Part shown: positions 35,925-48,145 of the stretch, one piece after another
How positions within the stretch are numbered: the first letter of the stretch is position 1
Layout: each line of letters begins with the position of its first letter
Origin: Simmondsia chinensis
Taxonomy: Eukaryota; Streptophyta; Magnoliopsida; Caryophyllales; Simmondsiaceae
DNA: 64,000 bases
NCBI GenBank assembly: GCA_018398585.1
Contig: JAGTTD010000008.1
Coordinates: 31,053,208-31,117,207, forward strand
Reading direction: 5' to 3'
Made by a program: the position numbers and the translations under genes
Notes under the pieces: generated by a model
What the model was told of the DNA's origin: nothing
The model's database searches: none
The model's input: only the letters and a program-made list of their open reading frames with translations

Positions 35925-37954
35925 CACTATGCAATGACCCTCAATCTCATTCCCACTCTTCTTTAATGAAAAATACCCTCACAATCAAAGACCTTTCAAA
36001 TCCCAGTGAAATCTCAAAACCCCTTGACCAATCCAACCAATATATTCCAAAATCCCAAATGGAACATATTTTAATCACAAGACAAAAAGAACCCTTGTCT
36101 CACAATGATATCAAAAATCTAGTCAAGACTGTTTTCCCAAAAAAATTTCATTGGTTTCCTGATGATATTCAGAAAACTCGTGAATTTTATGAACTCGTTT
36201 TGATCAATACTAGATCTGTTCAGATTAAGCATCACAAGGGTGATAATAAACGAATCCAATTTTCAAGTTGCAAAGTTTTAAATATTTTACACCTCAGAGG
36301 TATTGGTCAAATTTTTTATAGACCAAAGCGATTTTCAAAATCCTTTACTTCAGAAAGTTTTACTTATCAAGATTACAAGACAGCTTGGTCCAAAATTTTT
36401 CTTTATCAACCATTTGATCATACTTTGTTCTTTCAAATTACAAACAAATCTCAAACATTTCCAGCATGATTTTATGAATGGTTGCATTCCTTTGGAAGCA
36501 CCAATGATATTTACCCTGCTATGACAAAAGATTTACTTGATATTTATTCAAACTATTCACAAGATGAACCACTAGATTTTATTCTACATTTTCATTCAAT
36601 TTTTCAAATTCCTTGGATCTTTTGCTGGTTTTATGCTCATACCCAATTTTTAAAACAACCCTATCCTCTTTCACTGGTTAGGGAATTCAAAGTCAAATGG
36701 TGGGATAATTTTGTTGTCAAAGAACATAACACCCCCAAAACCTTTCTAAAATACCTAAAATAACATTTTCATATGTTTGATTTGGAATCCCAAAATATTT
36801 CAAATATTTCAACATTACTTTCCAACTTAACAATATCAGATTCAATTAAAAAATATGACGTCTCTCCAATTTCAAATGATGATTCTCTTACTGCCAAAGA
36901 TATACCCCCTCAGCAAGTTCAAGTCTCTGATACTAATTCCCTCCAAACCAAATTACAACAAAAGACTGATGAGTGTATCAACCTCAGGCATCAAATTTTA
37001 GTTTTACAAAAAGAAATTGATTACCAAACAAAGACGCCAAATTGGAGTAACTTTTCATCAACATACGATTTCACAAAACCAAGGATTTTCTTCTTTCCCC
37101 AAAAATTCCTTAGCCACTTACCTGAAGATGTTGCTGCCCATATCGCCTTCGTCACTCAATGCAGTAACAATAGACTTCTAATCAAAATCCAACAATTCCT
37201 CCAAGAATTACCCGTCAATGGAATTTTCATTTCTGGACTTACTTACCAATGGTTTACCTACTACCATTTTTCAACAGATTGCAAACAAACTGAAAAATGC
37301 CTTGACAAACCAGACAACATGGGTGATTGCCCTTGCCATCTCACCTATTCAATTGTGCGAGTTTGCATTGACATGGAGATCTATGACCCAATGACCATTA
37401 TTCATGAAGGTCAAGAAATTGTTCTCATCGCCCAAAAACTTTTGGATTATGGATTTCTATTCCAGCTTATTTTTACAAAATCTGATCAAGCCAGTCAATT
37501 TGGCAGGAAGCTTAATTATGTTGTTCAAAATAATTTTCAAGATGGTGTCACTTCTATTGAAATCATGATTCAATCAAAGTTTGTAGAATTCTATAACATC
37601 TTTACCATCCCTAGTCCACATAGGATGCTCGTTTACGGCTCATTTGTTAGACATACTATCTTCCCTTCAGATGACCCATGGCCATGCTCAAACAATACAA
37701 TATCAAAACAACTCCGTCATTGGCGAGCAAGGGAAATCGTTGATAATCTTAACCCTGATCTCACAAATTCACGAAGTCATAATAATATCCTAGGCACCTT
37801 CCTTGTCTCTGAAGACTTTACTCAAAAAATATTTTCCTTCAATAAAAATTTTGAAATACCCTTTCTCAAAGAAATTAGTCAAAATTTTTTACTAGAAAAA
37901 TATGAAAAGCTCAAAAATGAAAATAATGAAGCCTGGCAGATTCAACCTTTTTAG
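35903..37954 (+). pseudogene. Enlarged ORF2 of the RT-less component, unit B2 (unknown function)
   Basis: One phase runs from 35903 to TAG at 37952-37954 and is interrupted only by TGA at 36467-36469 (Trp codon in A1) and TAA at 36761-36763. The first 280 codons are homologous to ORF2 of unit A. The last 393 codons (36773-37954) are uninterrupted and have no counterpart in A. They hold a likely coiled coil (about residues 60-90), a Cys cluster CKQTEKCLDKPDNMGDCPCH near the middle, and a Lys/Asn/Glu-rich C terminus. I do not recognise the domain. A start at ATG 35883 would need a frameshift. Confidence 0.65.
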
Positions 37955-38594
37955 CTTCAAAATCTCATCCTCAAAAGGCCTCACCATCAAACTCTTCCTC
38001 AAAATCCAAATCCAAAATCTCAAAAGAACTCCTAACTCAACTCCTTTAACAAATCTAGAATTCTTCTTCCGAAGAAGATGATGAAGAAGTCAGTTTCAGT
38101 GAAAATAATCCGTTTAATCTATTCCGATGATTCAAGAGATCAAGTTTACAAGAATGATTCAATACAAGACAAAGGGAAAAAGACAAAAGATGCACAGTAT
38201 GGCTCAATAATTCAATACAGGACGGTAGCAAAATTCAAAAGATGCATACTACTGCTCAATAATTACAAATAAAGACAAAAGACGTGCTACAATTCAAAAT
38301 TCAACTTATTGATGGTAACTGTTTGGATTTCAAATTCAGCATTTCAATTCCGGGTTGACAAATCTCAATTGAAGCCCAGGGTCCTACTTCGTCTATAAAT
38401 GGAGACGTCCCAGCTTCATTCAAAGGCAGAGTAAAAAATACGAGAGGGAAAAATAACTTCTCAAGATACAAAATAATACAAGAGCAAGTTTTAGTATCAA
38501 AGTTTTATTTTGTAATTTTATTTCTAAGTGTTGTACTCCAGCCCTCCTCATTCAATTTGTAAGTTATATCTGTGTTTCAATTTTATGTTTGTAA
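37955..38594 (+). promoter_or_regulatory. Orphaned ORF2 tail and intergenic region, unit B2
   Basis: Directly after the ORF2-B stop comes sequence homologous to the Ser/Lys-rich, acidic C terminus of ORF2-A, now in another phase (37957-38130). The intergenic module follows with TATAAAT at 38394-38400. At about 38594 it meets its own reverse complement. Confidence 0.65.
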
Positions 38595-40847
38595 TTTTCC
38601 CTCTCGCATTTTTTACTCTGCCATTGAATGAAGCTGGGACGTCTCCATTTATAGACGAAGTAGGACCCCAGACTTCAATTGAGATTCCTCACCCCGAAGT
38701 TGAAATGCTAAACTTGAAATCCGAACAGTAACCATCAACAAGTGGAATTTTGAATTGTAGCACATGTCTTTTGTCTTTATTTGTAATTATTGAGCAGTAC
38801 TGTGCATCTTTTGAATTTTGTGACCGTCCTGTATTGAATTATTAAGTCATACTGTGCATCTTTTGTCTTTTTCCCTTTGTCCTATATTGAAACATTCTTG
38901 TAAACTTGATCCCTTGAATCATCAGAATACATTAAACGGATCACTTTGACTGAAACTGACTTCTTCATCATCTTCTTCAGAAGAAGAATTCTGGATTTGT
39001 TGAAGGAGTTGAGTTAGGAGTTCTTTTGAGATTTTGGATTTGGATTTAAAGGAAGGGTTTGATGGTGAGGTCTTTTGAGGATGAGATTTTGAAGCTAAAA
39101 AGGTTGAATCTGTCAGGCTTCATTATTTTCATTTTTGAGCTTTTCATATTTTTCTAATAAAAAGTTTTGACTAGTTTCTTTGCGAAAGGGCATTTCAAAA
39201 TTTTTATTGAAGGAAAAGATTTTTTGAGTAAAGTCTTCAGAGATAAAGATTTTTTATTGAAGGAAAAGATTTATTGAATAAAAGGATTTGGTATTTTATT
39301 CCTTAATGTGTATAATTCTAACCATTTGAAGGATAAAATAATACATTTTAACGGATTTAATTCTTTGGAATAAGTTTCTTTAATTTTGATTGTTTATTCC
39401 TTTGGAAAAGTTTGAAAGTACCAATGCCTTTGAATCTTAGATGATAAGATTCAAATTCTTTGCTTAAAAACTCTTTATTTATTGTAAAATCTTTTGTTAA
39501 AACGATTATTGAGGGAGGTCTCATTTGAGAAGCTGTTGGAAAATTCGGGTTTGAAAATGATTCATTTTGAAAAACTGGTTCCGCAAGAGGAGAGTTAAAT
39601 CATATTCCACTAAACCTGGAAGTAGAAGTATTTTGAAAATCTTCTTCTCTGTTATATGGAAAGGATGAAGTTGATTGTGTTGAAGATTCGATACACGAAG
39701 GATGTGAAATAATTGTTTATTTTCCTGATTCGAACTTAATGGTAATTTTACTATCAGGCTCTTTAGTGATTTGTTGAACCTGTCTTCTTGCAATATTTCT
39801 TGGAGGTTGAGGGTTTTCAATCCTCTAAATATCTGGAATAGTTATCTCATTCCATTTGAAATGTTTTGAGGTAAAGGTTGTAGCTTGTTCAGCTTGAACC
39901 TCATGCTGCAAAGTTTCTCCAGAAGGAGATTGTTTGACACATTTTGGGTTAAGTTAGCTTCCTAAAAGCCTGAAATAAATTATGTAAATCAGAACAAAAT
40001 TTGTCTGTTCTCTTTGATATTAACATTTGGTAAATGAATATCTAACGTTAAAGTATCCAAAATCGTCAGATCTCAGAGAGCAACCGAAAAGTTTGGATCA
40101 CAATTGAAATAAATTGGTCCATTGTGTAAATTTGTTTGAACAATTGCTAGTAAAAACTCTTCATATTATAAATACGTTGAATCTCTAAGAGCTAATATAA
40201 CCGGTTGGTTATGTCATGTCCTTATTAAAGGATTGATAGCTACTTGAACTAGACCATAGTGTATATAAAGATAACTTTTTGCAATATATTTTTGAATAGA
40301 TAAATTTGAAAGCAATTGAATCATTTGGGTTTCTTGATCAACAGTCATTGCTTGCTCACGTGTTTTACATGAAAAAGCCATTTTAAAATAAAAAGTACAA
40401 ATTTGATAAATTGATTCTAAATCTTCATTTGGAATGCTCCTGATAAAAAAATCCTTTGGGTTTTTAATTTCTTTTGAAACTTTTTTTGAATTAACTATGT
40501 ATAAACTAGTACTGGGTTATTTTTAAAACATCTTTCTTAAAGGTCCAGCGATTCTGGAACCTGACATGGTTACAGTTTCAGTTGTTTGGGTTCAACAGTC
40601 ACCTAACAGTCTTACTATTTAACACTGTTGCGAACAATTTTATTATTTGACACTGTTGAGAATGGGAAAACCTAGCGGGAACACCTTCCACACGGCTTAC
40701 CAACGCTATCCGGGCTTGCCCACGCTACACTACCGGCTTACCAACGCTCCTAATAGGTGCTCTAATAGCAAAGCGTTCCTAATAAGTGCTTAATAGTATT
40801 TCTGTGAAATTACTGTTGAAAACACCTTAAACTTGGCTCTAATACCA
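38595..40847 (-). mobile_element. Pararetrovirus unit B3, internally deleted RT-less component
   Basis: Read on minus from the primer site TGGTATTAGAGC (40836-40847), the unit gives a movement protein opening MSGFRI-like at about 40566 with many breaks. Part of the coat N terminus follows (to about 39290). It then jumps into the last codons of the B-specific ORF2 (about 39130-39290), the orphaned ORF2 tail, and the intergenic region with TATA at 38647-38653. The B-specific segment shows it derives from B. About 3.3 kb relative to B2 is missing. Confidence 0.72.
39850..40566 (-). pseudogene. Movement-protein remnant, unit B3
   Basis: The minus strand follows the other movement-protein copies across the whole domain, but no frame longer than about 60 codons survives. 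Damage includes changes next to the start region and short indels. Confidence 0.65.
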
Positions 40848-41418
40848 AAAAGGGGGTAGGATTGGCGGACACAGACAGAAGAAGATGAGAAAGATGGAAT
40901 TTATTAAATAGGAAGTTTAAACATAGGTTGAGTACAAAGCACTAATTGAAAATACAAATATAAAATTTAAATACAGATATAACTTACAAATTGAATGAGG
41001 AGGGCTGGAGTACAACACTTGGAAATAAAATTACAAAATAAAACTTTGATTCTAAAACTCGCTCTTGTATTATTTTGTCTCTTGAGAAGTTATTTTTCCC
41101 TCTCGTATTTGTTACTCTGCCTTTGAATAAAGTTTGGACGTCTCCATTTATAGACGAAGTAGGACCCCGGACTTCAATTGAGATTCGTCACCTCGGAATT
41201 GAAATGCTAAATTTGAAATCCGAACAGTAACCATCAATCATTTGAATTTTGAATTGTAGCACGTCTTTCATCTTTATTTGTAATTATTGAGCAGTACTGT
41301 ACTTCTTTTGAATTTTACTACCGTCCTGTATTGAATTATTGAGCCACACTGTGCATCTTTTGTCTTTTTCTCTTTGTCCTCTATTGAACCATTCTTGTAA
41401 ACTTGATCCCTTGAATCA

Positions 41419-42650
41419 TCAGAATAGATTAAACAGACTACTTTGACTGGAAATGACTTCTTCATCATCGTCTTTAGAGGAAGAGTTTTGAATTTGTTGA
41501 AGGGGCTGAGTTAGGAGTTCTTTTGAGATTTTGAATTTTGATTTTGAGGAAGAGTTTGATGGTCAGGCTTTTTGAGGGTGAGATTTTGAAGGAGTTTTTA
41601 GAATGCCTGGAGAATTTTGACTGAGAATTTGAATGTTCTTATTTTTGTTTTTGAAAAATTTGAATCGAAAATTAGTGGTACTATCACGTTGAAGGACGTA
41701 TTTTTACCACCACTTAATCTTGAACTCCTGAACTAAGGATATGGGATAAGGATGTTCCAGAAATTGAGCAGCCTTAAAGGACCAACAAAGTATCCAAGGA
41801 ATTTGAAAATTTGAATGAAAATTTAAAATTGCATTTAAAGGATCATCTTCTGAATGTTTTGAGTAAATGTTGAATGACGCTTTGGCGTTTGCTGGATAAA
41901 TGTTAGTAGTGCTTCCGAAAAGCTCCACCATTCATAAAACCAGACTGGAAAAGTCCTTGATTTTTTTTGAAATTGAAAGAACCAAGAATGATCAAAAGGT
42001 CGGAAAAGAAAAGTTCTAAACCAGGTCGGAAAAGAAAAGTTCTAAACTAAGCCATTTTGTAATCTTGATAAGTATAACCGGTTGAAATAAAAGTTTGAGA
42101 AAATTGTTTTGAGGTATAAGAAGTGTAGCCAAAGTCTTTGATATCCCAAGTATTTAAAATTTTGCACTTTAAATATTGGATTCGCCCATTATTACATTTT
42201 TCATGCTTAATAAGGGCAGAACCTGAATCTGCCAAAATGAATTTATAAAACTTTTGGGTCCTTTGAATATCACCTGGAAGCCATAGGAAATTGTCAGGAA
42301 ATGTTGCTTTGACTAAATTTTGAATTCCAGTTAAAGGGAGAGGTTCTCTTTGTTTTGTGAGGAAAATATGTTCGAATTGAGGCTTTGGAAAATATTGATT
42401 TGTTTGAGCGGGTAAAGTATTTTGGAGTCTCTGATTAAGAGATTGAGAAGGAGCCAGATGTTTGATTCAGAGAGGATTCGGAGATCTTGAAACAACGGCA
42501 GAATAGGAGATTGAAGGAAAATCTTCATTTAGAATTTCGAAAGGGTTTTGAGTTGGAATTTTTATTAAAGAACATTTGAGGATGAGGTTTAAGGGTCATT
42601 GCATAATCTTCTGCAAATTGAATCTTCCCTTTACCTTTGTCTTTTGACAT
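41419..42650 (-). pseudogene. ORF2, unit A4 (unknown function)
   Basis: The start MSKDKGKGKIQF at 42650 is conserved, but a one-base insertion near 42590 breaks the phase soon after. Homologous pieces continue at 42235-42047, 41931-41704 and about 41530-41419, ending in an acidic stretch and TGA as in A1. Confidence 0.6.
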
Positions 42651-43856
42651 TCTCCTGGAAAAAGTAATTGAATTGAATTATGGTTTTGAAGAAATTCTCT
42701 GGAGAGAAAGTCTGATAACAAGTTATTTTCTCCTCTAATAAATTCAATTTGAAAATCAAATACAGAAAGGATTGCTTGCCATCTTGCAAAAATTTGTTTT
42801 GAAACTATATTTTTTTGCATTATTTTGTAAAACTTCTTTTGCAGATTCGCAATCAATTCTTAAAAGGAAAGTTTTGTTATATAATTCATCTTGAAATTTT
42901 GAAATGCATAAAACAATGGATAAAACTTCTTTTTTAATTGATGAATAATTTGTTTGAGCTCCAAGCCCAAGTCCAGAATGAAATCTAATTAATTGCTCAT
43001 GGTTGGAGTCCACCTTTTGTTTGAGTATACCACCATATCCTATATCCAAAGCATCTATTTCTACTATAAGAAACGCTTTTGGATTTGGAAGGGCTAGGCA
43101 TGGGAGATTTTTGACTCTTTGTTTTAAGGTTTGCACTATCTTAGTATGGTCCTCTGTCCAAGGAAGAGGATTTTTTTTAAACCTTTGGTATATTGGTTGA
43201 CGCATAGTGCGAAGGTTGGGGAGGAAATCAGCAACATAATTTAAACATCCCAAAAACCTTTGTAATTGAGTTTTGTCTTTTAATTCATTTGAAAATTTGT
43301 CAACAAACTCTGTTGCTCTTGCAATAGGTTTTATGGTTCCTTGGAAAATATCATGCCGTAAAAATCTTACTTTGGTTTGAAATAATTTCATTTTTAAAGC
43401 TAAAACAACTAAACCATTTCTTTTGATAGTTTTGATAAGGATATTTAAATGTTTGAAATGTTGATCAATATTTTTTGAGAAAACTAAGATATCATCAATG
43501 TAAACAATGATAAAATCTATATATTGAGTAAAAATGTCATTCATAATATTTTAAAATTCCGATGGAGCATTTTTGAGTCCAAATGGTATTACATTCCGTT
43601 CATCGTGACCACATGGAACTGTGAATGCTGTTTTGTAACGAACTTTTTCATCAATCTGAATTTTCCAAAAACCACTTTTGAAATCAAATTATGAAAATAT
43701 ATTTGCATTATATAACCTATTTAATAGGTCTCTTTTGTGTGGAATTTGATATCTTATCCATTGAAGAACTTTGTTTAATTGTTTATAGTTGACGACTAAT
43801 CTTGGGACTCCTCTTTCTAGCTCTGCTTGTTTGTTAACATAAAATGCAGAACAGCT
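42596..43856 (-). pseudogene. Reverse transcriptase and RNase H, unit A4
   Basis: The 262-codon frame 43544-42756 is the longest RT/RNase H piece in the array. It has VIYIDDILVFSKN-type sequence with YIDD intact, FLRHDIF, and an RNase H opening EIDALDIGYGGIL where A1 has ETDASDIGYGGIL. A frameshift near 42840 moves the end into 42856-42596. The 5' part of RT (43856-43545) has stops at about 43860 and 43690. Non-functional. Confidence 0.82.
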
Positions 43857-44114
43857 CTAAGGAGATTTTGATGGTCTTATTAATTTTTTGTTGAGAAGCA
43901 TTTGAATTTCGTTTTTGCAATGTTCGAATAATTCTTTGTTCATTTGAATAGGTCTGACTTTTGTTGGAATATTTTTTTCATTAAAATCTTTTTCATAATA
44001 TTTAGACGGAACGAGTCCTTCTTGGATGCAATTGAGATCTGCTTCTGAATCCAACAGAGCTTGAGTTTGAATTTTATAATCCTTTGAAATATGAAGAGTT
44101 ATATAGACATACAA
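43857..44114 (-). pseudogene. Protease-RT junction with internal deletion, unit A4
   Basis: The frame begins at the retropepsin site LLDSEADLNCIQEG (Glu where Gly is expected) and passes from KYYEK directly to the pre-RT segment KELFEHCKNEIQMLLNKKL. In A1 these points are about 490 bp apart and each carries TATGAAAAA, so the deletion probably arose between short direct repeats. Confidence 0.7.
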
Positions 44115-44777
44115 TTTTTGATATTCTATTCTTTCAATTATTTGAAGATATTTGTCATTTGAGATTGGTTCATCTGGTATTTGAAGGTTATTGCTTTCTA
44201 ATTGAGTTTCTATTGGATTACTTGTTTTAGACTCTATGTATGATAGTCTTGATTCTAATTGTAAATCTTTTAATTCTAAAGAGATAATCTTGATTTTGTT
44301 TCTAAATCTTGATACTGTATTGTTATCAATTTTGTTTGTAAATGTTTAATTTGTCCTTTTAGTTCATTAATTTCTCTTTGTAAATCTCCAGTTGAAATTT
44401 GTCTAAATACATTTGGTGTAGGATATTTTTCAAATATTTGTTCCAAAGATTTGGGTTGCTTTGGTTGAGTTATCTCTTGTTCTTTAAATATAATTTTTTT
44501 AATTTGAGAAGATATTCTTTACTTAATTCTTGATCTTGAATTTTTTCTACTATATCTAGAAGGTTTTCTTTGTTTGCTTTGGTTAATACGTTAATTGTTT
44601 TAATTTTGCATGGACATAAATCTTCAATTGAATCAGATATGTGTCTTCATCAGCTGTATCTTCTTGAACTTCAAATATATAGTCTTCATTGTTTGAGCTT
44701 GACTAAGAAAGAAATAGATTCATTAATTTATTTTTAAGTCTTCATCTTCTATTTGATTTATTTTTTTCTTTCATTTT

Positions 44778-46782
44778 GCATTCATTTCGGTAATTACTAG
44801 ATTTTTTGCATTTGAAGCATATTGGGATTTTGTTTGATTTCTTCATTGAATATTGTTTCCTATATTTGTAACATTGAGGTGGTGGTGGTTGTTCATATTT
44901 ATTTTTCCTTTCCTTTCTATAATACTTAAGGTCTTGTTGAAATGTTTTCTTTTTATATCGTTTTGAAGGAGGTTTGAAATTATGAATACCGTATTGGGCA
45001 CAGAAGAACCTAATTCTTTTCTTGTTTGTGCCTTTTTGAGTTTGTTACGATCTTTTTATTCTGGACATAATTGTAATGCTTCTTTTTTGATAAAAGCAAA
45101 TAATTGTTTATAGGTTATATTATACCATGGAATTGTTTGAGTTCCACAAACATCTTGAATTTTAGTCATTATTCTTTCTCCAAATAATTTTGGAAGTCCA
45201 GTAACAAATCTTTCTTTCCAAAATGGTTGGTTTCCATCTTCTCTTTTGAATACATGAGTTAAAAACATATCTTTGTACCATAAAAAATCTTGTAAAGATG
45301 GACATCTTAAATTGGTTAAAAACAATTTTGTTGATTCTTGTTCTTCAGTTATGCTGCCAAGAAAGGCAACAGTTATTGACCAAATTAATGTTTCTACTAA
45401 GTCTTCTATAACTTTTTTAATGTAAGGTGAATTGACGTCATAAGGATCAATTCACTTTCTTTCTATATGAGTATGATTGAATATTAATTCTCTTTCATGG
45501 AGTTGTAAAGTTTTTGACCACCATGATTGAAGTTGTCCTGAGAATCCAGAAACAATCAACCTAGCTGATATATGGTTTGTACGTGCGGGATTGGATACCT
45601 CGTATGCTATTGATGCCATTACCATTTGTTGTAGAGTATTTTGATTTCATATTCAGATTTTTCGTCTATATTCCATTCATGGATATCATTTCCATTGAAT
45701 GATACAGTAGTAAATTGATTTCTTTCTTCATATTGTACATCAGGAGGAGTTGGTCTTGGATAATTATTTCTTATAGGTTGATTTTTCCAGTTATTTTTTA
45801 TTCTGTTTATTGATGATTTAGGATTTTCAATTATATTGGTGTTAAATTGTTCTTCTGTTTTTTGAATTTCTATTTCACTTAGGGATATTGATGAAGTTTC
45901 TTCATTTGAGTCATCATTTTCTCCTTTTGAAATAGTTTGAATTACAGGGCTACTAGTTGTTGGTTTATCCGTTAATTTGTGCTTTTGAGTGATTCTTTCA
46001 ACAATATCATCATCAGAATTCTTTGATTTTTTAAGTTTTATTTGTTCTTTATCCCTTTGAGTTAAATTAAAAGGTTGGAAAGAGGGTTGTTGAATTCCTT
46101 GAAAAAATGGGTTTGTCTGTGATTGTGGAGTTGGAAAGCTTTGTTGAATAGGGTAGCTTTGAGGTGTTGGTTTAGGGATTGTATAATTTGTATATGTGGG
46201 TTGAGGCATTGATTGGACAATTGGAGATTGTTCCATTTTTTGTCTATCCTTATTATTTATTATATTGTTATGTATTGAATTTTATTGTTTCGAAATTGTT
46301 TTGAGATTTAAAGCTTGAAAATTATTTTGTTCATAAATTTTTTTTATATCTTTGATTGTAGATGGTGAATCTTCTTTTTCCTCTCTTCCACCACGGAAAG
46401 GAGTAGCAATCATTTCTTGATTTTGAACATTGATAATTACATTTTTTGTGGGAGGATGAATAATTTGGATTATTTGTCCATCCGTTGTTTACCATTTGGT
46501 TGTAGGGTTTGTATTAACATTTATAAAATTTTGAATAAAAGGATTTGGCATTTGATTCCTCAATGTGTATAATTCTAACCATTTGAAGAATGGAATATTA
46601 CATTTTAACTGATTTAATTCTTTGTAACAAGTTTCTCTAATTTTGATTGTTGATTCCTTTGTAAAAGTTTGAAAGTACCAATGCCTTTGAATCTTAATGT
46701 GATCAGATTCAAATTCAATGCTTAAAAACTCTTTATTTATTGTAAAATCTATTGTTAAAACATTTATTGAAGGAGGTCTCAT
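44778..46782 (-). pseudogene. Coat-protein region, unit A4
   Basis: Pieces at 46782-46489, 46236-45619 and 45325-45056 follow the A1 coat order. The knuckle at 44778-44819 reads CFKCKKSSNYRNEC, with Asn in place of the zinc-binding His. The coat core with the SWW motif lies at about 45510-45590. Confidence 0.75.
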
Positions 46783-47136
46783 TTAAGAAGTTGTTGGAGA
46801 ACTCGGGTTTGAAAATAATTCATTTTGAAGAACTAGTTCGACAAGAGGAGAGTTAAACTGTATTCCTCTAAACCTGGAAGTAGAAGTATTTTGAAAATCT
46901 TCTTCTCTATTGTATGGAAAGGATGAAGTTGATTGTGTTGAAGATTCGATACACGAAGGATGTGAAATAATTGTTTTTTTTCCTGATTCGAACTTAATGG
47001 TAATTTTACCATCAAGTTCTTCAGTGATTTGTTGAACTTGTCTTCTTGCAATATTTCTTGGAAGTTGAGGGTTGTCAATCCTCCAAATATCTGGAATGGT
47101 TATCTCATTCCATTTGAGACGTTTTGGGGTTGTAGC

Positions 47137-47820
47137 TTATTCAGCCTGAACCTCAAGCCGTAAACTTTCTCTAGCAGGAAATTGTTTGAGACATTTTGGG
47201 TTAAGTTGACTTCCTAAAAGCCTGAAATAAATTATGTAAATCAGAACAAAATGTTGTCTGTTCTCTTTGATATTAACATTTGGCAAATGAATATCTAACG
47301 TTAAAGTATCCAAAATTGTCGGATCTCGGACAACAACCGAAAAGTTTGGATAACAATTGAAATAAATTGATCCATTGTGTAAATTTGTTTGAACAATTGC
47401 TAGTAAAGTCTCTTCATATTGTAAATGTGTTGAATCTCTAAGAGTTAACATAACCAGTTGGTTATGTCCTATCCTTGTTAAAGGGTTGATAGCTACTTGA
47501 ACTAAACCATAGTGTATACAATGATAACCCTTTGCAATATATTTTTGAATGGATAAATTTGAAAGCAATTGAATCATTTGGGTTTGTTGATCAATATTCA
47601 TAGCCTGCTCCCATGTTTTACATGAAAAAGCCATTTTAAAATCAAAAGTACCAATTTTATAAATTGATTCCAAATCTTCATTTGGAATGCTCCTGCTAAC
47701 AAAATATTTTGGATTTGTAATTTCTTTTGAAACTTCTTTTGAATTAACTATGTGTAAACTAGTACTGGGTTGTTTTGAAAACATCTTTCTAAAAGGTTCA
47801 GCAATTCTGAAACCTGACAT
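47137..47820 (-). pseudogene. Movement-protein domain, unit A4, longest surviving frame
   Basis: The frame is open for 227 codons from MSGFRIAEPFRKMFSK to LRLEVQAE and includes YGLVQVAINPLTR and FNCYPNFSV. It ends at TAA where B2 has CAA, so the downstream coat fusion is cut off. It is the best-preserved movement-protein copy. Confidence 0.8.
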
Positions 47821-48133
47821 GGTTACAGTCTCAATTGTTTGGGTTCAACAGTCGCCTAACAGTGTTACTATTTAACACTGTTGAGAACAGTTTTACTACT
47901 TGACACTATTGAGAACGGGAACACCAGCGATACAGTAACGGGAACACCCAGCGGGAACACCTTCCACACGGCTTATCAATGCTATCCGGGCTTACCAACG
48001 CTGCACTACTGGCTTACCAACGCTACACTACCGGCTTACCAACGCTCCTAATAGGTGCTTTAATAGCAAAGTGTTCCTAATACATGCTTAACAGTGTTTT
48101 TGTGAAATTACTATTGAAAACACTATAAACTTG

Positions 48134-48145
48134 GCTCTGATACCA
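48134..48145 (-). promoter_or_regulatory. tRNA-Met primer-binding site, unit A4
   Basis: TGGTATCAGAGC on minus, a perfect primer site preceded by CCCCTTTT. Confidence 0.9.

Larger units (their letters stand above)
32952..38594 (+). mobile_element. Pararetrovirus unit B2 (RT-less component)
   Basis: Leader, primer site and movement protein are like unit A. After the coat N terminus the sequence goes directly to a zinc knuckle and a B-specific tail; coat core, protease, RT and RNase H are absent. ORF2 follows, enlarged by about 1.2 kb not found in A. The unit ends in the shared intergenic region with TATA at 38394-38400. The regular order and the matching fragment in B3 argue that B is a genuine second genome type, not a random deletion. 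Confidence 0.75.
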
